Position numbers and translations under genes: made by a program
Notes under the pieces: model-generated
Told to the model about the DNA's origin: nothing
Databases searched by the model: none
Seen by the model: the letters and a program-made list of their open reading frames with translations, nothing else
Shown here: positions 58,285-64,000 of the stretch, in pieces
How the letters are laid out: every line of letters starts with the position of its first letter
How positions within the stretch are numbered: the stretch's first letter is position 1
From: Paramarasmius palmivorus
Taxonomy: Eukaryota > Basidiomycota > Agaricomycetes > Agaricales > Marasmiaceae
DNA length: 64,000 bases
NCBI GenBank assembly: GCA_037176845.1
Contig: JAYKXP010000165.1
Location: 1-64,000, forward strand
Reading direction: 5' to 3'

Positions 58285-59841
58285 CATAGAACGAATTTCG
58301 ACCACCAGCTCCGTCGATGGCAATCCTTCCGAAATAGTACTTCTAAAGCCAGAAATATCGAAACACTGTCGTCCTTTTAGCCGACCTACCTGTCATGTCC
58401 AGTCGAATGCTGAGTGCTTCTAGGACACAGGTAATACACCATCCCATTCAAATACTTCTTTAGTCATTACTGATGTTGTCTCTTGTACAGTTGTCCTCCG
58501 TTTCTACGACGTCCAATGCGAGTATTGGTATTCCCCACTACTATCGAACCGTGAACGCTGAAACGGTAGCAGTGCCTCGCGCGTCTGTATCACGCACAAG
58601 ACGTCTTTCATCATGTTCTGAGATGCGCGCCGCTTGAACTGTTGGTCATACACATCTCGCTCACGATCAAAGGCAGCGACATACACTCATTTCGGAGATG
58701 TGGATACCGAATTGAAACAGGTGTACTTGAGGGTGTGATCGTCGTATGGGCTATGCTCGCATGATAGCCAGGTACACCCAAATACTCGATTTTTTCAGCC
58801 GGCACTCAGTGGCTCCTCAATTGCGGTTGGATGGATATCTAATGTCTACTCAGTGCTAGATCTATAGCGCTGATTGACCAAAAACCCCATGTTCCACGTT
58901 CATGAGTGGTACATGAAGGGGACTTACTGGATTCCGTGAGTGGTGTCTGTCGTCCTACTACTTGCCGTACTCACCTTTGGGCTCTAGGCATAGACAAGGA
59001 CGTCGTGTGGAACGAGCAAATCTATGGCCATTTTCGCATCCCCCGGGCCTAGGTTCGGGTGTTACATATTCATGCGGCCTGAGATGGTATTCTCATAACC
59101 CGAATGTCGACTTTTTGTATCCTTGATCAATTACTGCAACAATAAAGATATGTTACGCTTCATACAAGGTACCGGTACGTTTACTCCCCGCGAGTCAGGT
59201 ATTCCCCGAGGCAATGGGGTGACAAAGTCAATAAAAAGAAACTAAGCATATTTGCGTCTGAGACCGAAGTACTCGTAAATAGTTTGTATGACAACGATGA
59301 TCATCCTGAAGCCATGAACACTGACAGAGCCCAGAGAGACGTTTCTGACTCTGAGAGAGTTGAGTGTGAAAGCGCTGTGGGAAACGATGCCGACAACGTC
59401 TTGATCATGAACCACGACGAGGAGCATCATCTCTCGGTCCCTTTTTCCTTCTTTCCCCTTATTCTTCATTTCGCGTGAAAGTTCAAATGACTATATCCTT
59501 TTAAAAAATTTCTCTATAGTACCCAGTCGAAGATCTTCCTTGGTCAAAATACAAGCACATCGCGAAGATTAAAAGCTAATGGATACTTTACCGGAGAAAG
59601 ACTCGGTGCATTGTGTTTTTCGTGGTATCGCTGCAAGGTGTCGTTTTGCTGACTATCGGAATAGCTTTCAGGTATTTTATAAATGAGGAATCACCAGCGA
59701 GCCTTCTACGCCCTTTCCTGCTGCATGTGATAGGGCCTGGGAGGTTGCAGCGAGCGGTATTTTGTCGGAAAGGTCGTCAAGAGCAAGGGTAGGCAAGAAA
59801 CTTTGAGCGAGCGAGGGGATAGAGTTTGAAATCTTTTGTGT
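58285..59841 (+). repeat. duplicated block AB, copy 2, part B, left of palindrome 2
   Basis: Matches 18760-20376. No intact gene. 59242-59469 and its copy 1 equivalent show short open frames on both strands that are not supported as coding. Confidence 0.8.
59835..59841 (+). repeat. left target-site duplication of palindrome 2
   Basis: TTTGTGT, repeated at 63120-63126 and present once at the empty site 20370-20376. Confidence 0.85.
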
Positions 59842-61430
59842 CAGCCGGCGGTGTAGGGACTTGGTAAAGGCCCTTGTTGACTAACCGTAGACCCTTTGTA
59901 AAGGCCACAGGTTATTCTTAAAATGGAAATTCTTCGGCCCACCAGGATTCTATTCCCTGGATTCACTTCCTAAAAGGGCAGGAACTTTGGGAGAAAGATA
60001 CAGTCCGCTTTTTTTGTTCCAAAAAGGGCAGGAGAGGGATTCCCAGGCCCTGGGAAACCCTAATAGGGTGTTTGGGGCGCTTTTGGGCGCTTTTTTGAGC
60101 GCTTTTTTAACAGGAAAATTATTCCCACCATCTGGGGGGTCATATAGGATGCCTCCCTGCTCCGCTTTTGGCTTCCCAAAAAGGAAGGTAGCCTTCCCAG
60201 GCCCTGGAAAAGCATTGTGAGCGCTTTTGGGCGCTTTTTTCAGCGCTTTTTTAACAGGAAAAATATTCCCACACCTCCTGACATCATCTGACATGCCTCC
60301 TGATGCCTCCCTGCTCCGCTTTTGGCTTCCCAAAATGGAAGGTGCCCTTACCTCACTTTTTTCCACCCACAATCAATGCATTAGGGGGCTATTGGGGCAT
60401 GCTGGGGGACTATAAAAATCGCATTTTTAAGAAAATATGTTCCAATATGTCCCAGAAGTATGCCCCTGCAATTGGAGAGCAGGGGAATGCAAAAAAAGCG
60501 GTCCAAATAGGGTAATTCAGGAAAATGGCCTATTGGATCTTGGGCTACAGGGCAGATATTGACATGGGGTAAGTTGGAGGACCTAGATACATCAAATACA
60601 AGGCTGGGCATACCAAATAGTACATAGATTAGTGGGATAATGGTGCTTAAATATCAAAAATACTGAAAATCTCCGAAATTGGGGGAATAAAATTACAGGA
60701 TGGGATGTAGTGCAGCTAGGGCTTAGATATTGTGAATCAGAGATGATATATATGTCCCCTTGCTTCGTTTACAATCCTGGAGAGCTGCCTATTTTTCTAG
60801 ATTTATTACAGCTAAATTCGCTTTTTTTGGACATTGGTAATACTATACCACAGGGAATGATTGGGATGGGCTAATTCTTGTTCATAACCCACTTTAGGGT
60901 GTATAGATGATGAATATATACTTGCCCAAGCACTCCTGTATGGGCAACACCTTGTTCAATCCAATGTATTGTACAGTTATGTAATATAGGTAGTAATACA
61001 TGAATAGCACCTCAGGGAAGCATCCCAGCACCAAGGGGAGTTCAGAATCGAGTTCAGGCACCCAAAATACACTTTCCTACTATGAAAGCACATTTTTTGA
61101 ATACATCTGTATGTTGCTACATAAAAAATACATCAAAAATCGCATTTTTAGGGGTTTTTGTGTACTGGAGCATAGGGATTGCTCCTAAAATCACCAAAAG
61201 TGAATGAGAGACCGTTCACTATGCATAGAACAGGAATATCAATTGCCTCCATGAACCCCATGACAGGAATCCATATGCCAGATGCATCAATTCCTGCACA
61301 ATTACAGAAAACATGTACTATGGATGTAGTACTGCAAGGAGTGATCTGGGGACTTGGGGAACCTCAAAATCGAATTCAGGGTGAAAAATCAGTTAAGAAT
61401 ATGTCCAGGGTTGAAAAGAATCCAATCACT
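59842..61430 (+). repeat. left arm of palindrome 2
   Basis: Inverted copy of 61531-63119. Identity is near-perfect in the outer part and lower next to the spacer, where a few indels separate the arms. Confidence 0.9.
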
Positions 61431-61439
61431 GTAGCTTGA
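60920..61439 (+). pseudogene. decayed coding remnant in palindrome 2, left arm (mirrored at about 61535-62040)
   Basis: Same remnant as at 5530-6067: DEYILAQALLYGQHLVQSN, then several stops, then FRIEFRHPKYTFLL, then in another frame MHRTGISIASMNPMTGIHM. Shared stops in both palindromes show that the core was already dead before the two elements separated. Confidence 0.35.
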
Positions 61440-61530
61440 GATAGGTATCTGACAAGTTTTATGCTTATAGTTAACATATGTTGCACATATACTTGTGCAT
61501 TTAACTTGATCTATGCATATTGAAGTCAAT

Positions 61531-63119
61531 TGTGGATGGATTTCCTTCAACCCTGGATATATTCTTGACTGATTTTTCATCCTGAATTCAATTTTGAGGT
61601 TCCCCAAGTCCCCAGATCACTCCTTGCAGTACTACATCCATAGTACATGTTTTCTGTAATTGTGCAGGAATTGATGCATCTGGCATATGGATTCCTGTCA
61701 TGGGGTTCATGGAGGCAATTGATATTCCTGTTCTATGCATAGTGAACGGTCTCTCATTCACTTTTGGTGATTTTAGGAGCAATCCCTATGCTCCAGTACA
61801 CAAAAACCCCTAAAAATGCGATTTTTGATGTATTTTTTATGTAGCAACATACAGATGTATTCAAAAAATGTGCTTTCATAGTAGGAAAGTGTATTTTGGG
61901 TGCCTGAACTCGATTCTGAACTCCCCTTGGTGCTGGGATGCTTCCCTGAGGTGCTATTCATGTATTACTACCTATATTACATAACTGTACAATACATTGG
62001 ATTGAACAAGGTGTTGCCCATACAGGAGTGCTTGGGCAAGTATATATTCATCATCTATACACCCTAAAGTGGGTTATGAACAAGAATTAGCCCATCCCAA
62101 TCATTCCCTGTGGTATAGTATTACCAATGTCCAAAAAAAGCGAATTTAGCTGTAATAAATCTAGAAAAATAGGCAGCTCTCCAGGATTGTAAACGAAGCA
62201 AGGGGACATATATATCATCTCTGATTCACAATATCTAAGCCCTAGCTGCACTACATCCCATCCTGTAATTTTATTCCCCCAATTTCGGAGATTTTCAGTA
62301 TTTTTGATATTTAAGCACCATTATCCCACTAATCTATGTACTATTTGGTATGCCCAGCCTTGTATTTGATGTATCTAGGTCCTCCAACTTACCCCATGTC
62401 AATATCTGCCCTGTAGCCCAAGATCCAATAGGCCATTTTCCTGAATTACCCTATTTGGACCGCTTTTTTTGCATTCCCCTGCTCTCCAATTGCAGGGGCA
62501 TACTTCTGGGACATATTGGAACATATTTTCTTAAAAATGCGATTTTTATAGTCCCCCAGCATGCCCCAATAGCCCCCTAATGCATTGATTGTGGGTGGAA
62601 AAAAGTGAGGTAAGGGCACCTTCCATTTTGGGAAGCCAAAAGCGGAGCAGGGAGGCATCAGGAGGCATGTCAGATGATGTCAGGAGGTGTGGGAATATTT
62701 TTCCTGTTAAAAAAGCGCTGAAAAAAGCGCCCAAAAGCGCTCACAATGCTTTTCCAGGGCCTGGGAAGGCTACCTTCCTTTTTGGGAAGCCAAAAGCGGA
62801 GCAGGGAGGCATCCTATATGACCCCCCAGATGGTGGGAATAATTTTCCTGTTAAAAAAGCGCTCAAAAAAGCGCCCAAAAGCGCCCCAAACACCCTATTA
62901 GGGTTTCCCAGGGCCTGGGAATCCCTCTCCTGCCCTTTTTGGAACAAAAAAAGCGGACTGTATCTTTCTCCCAAAGTTCCTGCCCTTTTAGGAAGTGAAT
63001 CCAGGGAATAGAATCCTGGTGGGCCGAAGAATTTCCATTTTAAGAATAACCTGTGGCCTTTACAAAGGGTCTACGGTTAGTCAACAAGGGCCTTTACCAA
63101 GTCCCTACACCGCCAGCTG
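61531..63119 (-). repeat. right arm of palindrome 2
   Basis: Inverted copy of 59842-61430; for example the frame at 62589-63011 mirrors 59950-60372 without a visible difference. Confidence 0.9.
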
Positions 63120-63126
63120 TTTGTGT
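63120..63126 (+). repeat. right target-site duplication of palindrome 2
   Basis: TTTGTGT, identical to 59835-59841. Confidence 0.85.
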
Positions 63127-64000
63127 ACGGTACGACCTTGCACAGAATCTTCCTTCACGCAGGAGCTCACGATACCTCATAGCCAACTTACAGGAAACCC
63201 TAGGCAATATTGAAGACTCAGACAACACCACAAAAAAGACGGCTTCAAGAATAGTGACGACCACCTGAATTGGCGCCATCCATCGTTCAATCACTCAAGG
63301 CCATCGTAAACGCGCATTATTCTATATGGTATCTGAGCTCTCGGTTGGACGTTGGTAGGTATAGTTGTTACCCGCAAACTCCAAGTGCTAACAGAATTTT
63401 CAGAATCCAAATGCTTGTCCATGTCCTCTTCCCCGATTCGGAGGTATGGATTATCGCATTTGAGGTATGTTGTGCTATCTGGTTTCGAACTCGCTACTCA
63501 GATGTTAATCGGCGACATATAGCTCCCCAGGGTTGGACTTCTCAGCTGGAGACATTCAGCATTCAAGCTTCAAGCATCGAGGTATGCTCAAAATCTGTTC
63601 TTCATATAGCTTGCACTCACGGTGCGATCTAGCGTATGAGAACGAACTGGTGCTATCTTTGCTGATGGCCCGGTTGTCCAACATTTAGTTTTCGCCAGCT
63701 TGCTCGTGCCGAAGGAGTCGTTAGATCGGATAGCATCAGCTCATGTTTGTGGGCATCGGGCTACCTACGCGTTAGTTGGTGATTAAAAAGTTTCTTGTGC
63801 TGATACGACTCACAATGCTTACCTCTACCTACTTGCTACTTGTGCAGATAATAAACTTCAAATATGATGGCCATGGCCAGTGTCGGAAACGAGGTACTCC
63901 AGTCTTTCATCCGCCCGTCAGCCAGCCTCGGTCGACAGTGGCTTCTCGATCTCGCTTGGGTGAACATCCAGTGTACATGTCCACTTGGTGCTAGACGTGC
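63127..64000 (+). repeat. duplicated block AB, copy 2, part B, right of palindrome 2
   Basis: Matches 20377-21240 and continues to the end of the window, apart from small indels (for example about 30 extra bases near 63735-63765). Confidence 0.8.

Larger units (their letters stand above)
59842..63119. mobile_element. giant palindromic mobile element 2 (3.3 kb foldback-like)
   Basis: Left and right arms pair by p + q = 122961 with a spacer of about 100 bp (61431-61530). Ends are CAGCCGGCGGTGTAGGG and CAGCTGGCGGTGTAGGG (one mismatch). It interrupts block AB copy 2 exactly where copy 1 has a single TTTGTGT, and it is flanked by two copies of that 7-mer, so it is a true insertion with a 7-bp target duplication. 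The inner part is a close relative of the inner part of palindrome 1; the outer 230 bp are different and lack the AGGTARYTACCT array. Direct subrepeats of TTAACAGGAAAATTATTCCC type occur near 60109 and 60251. No transposase coding. Confidence 0.9.

Noticed and set aside
59950..60372. 140-codon frame with repeated KKALKKAPKSAP, mirrored at 62589-63011
   Set aside because: The repeated peptide simply reads the reverse strand of the GCGCTTTTTT subrepeats. No relative elsewhere supports coding.
1..64000. CRISPR arrays, rRNA genes, biosynthetic enzymes
   Set aside because: None seen; the sequence is eukaryotic and no regular spacer-repeat structure occurs.

Overview
The window looks like nuclear DNA of an agaricomycete (mushroom-forming) fungus. 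Genes carry many 48-60 bp GT-AG introns. Two protein families that I remember, without a database search, as lineage-expanded uncharacterised families of Agaricomycetes are present, together with a gelsolin relic and a Penelope-like retroelement. Most of the window is not ordinary gene space: it is a mobile-element-rich block of diverged duplicates with few intact genes.

Layout. 333-3486: a seven-exon gene of an uncharacterised family with one frameshift. 3749-8676: a 4.9 kb almost perfect palindrome flanked by a 7-bp direct repeat. 8.7-13.2 kb: a tRNA-like sequence, a TTGCAATC-rich patch, a probable LTR-type insertion (10259-12152) and a gelsolin pseudogene on the minus strand. 13.84-21.3 kb: duplicated block AB, copy 1, interrupted by two short DNA-transposon-like insertions (15685-17827 and 17838-18745). 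21.97-24.7 kb: block C, copy 1. 28.6-31.2 kb: block E, copy 1, with an intact nine-exon gene (630 aa). 31.2-39.7 kb: mostly unrecognised sequence with a partial TPR/MYND-type gene. 39.8-40.5 kb: block D, copy 2 (copy 1 is 9.5-12.25 kb). 42.7-45.7 kb: block C, copy 2. 47.0-49.6 kb: block E, copy 2, with the intact nine-exon paralogue (597 aa). 54.0-64.0 kb: block AB, copy 2, interrupted by a Penelope-like element (55532-57979) and by a second giant palindrome (59842-63119).

Because each AB copy lacks the insertions of the other, every insertion in AB has an empty site inside the same window. This dates the insertions after the duplication and fixes their ends to within a few bases. The most striking items are (i) the two giant palindromic elements, which share an inner core, have different outer ends, and both make 7-bp target duplications; (ii) a complete type I hammerhead ribozyme core in the 3' region of the Penelope-like element, which encodes a full reverse transcriptase but no visible GIY-YIG endonuclease; and (iii) the two intact E-family genes, whose N-terminal part resembles a protein-kinase N-lobe in which one copy keeps and the other has lost the lysine.

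All similarity statements come from reading the sequence and from memory of protein families. No search was run.
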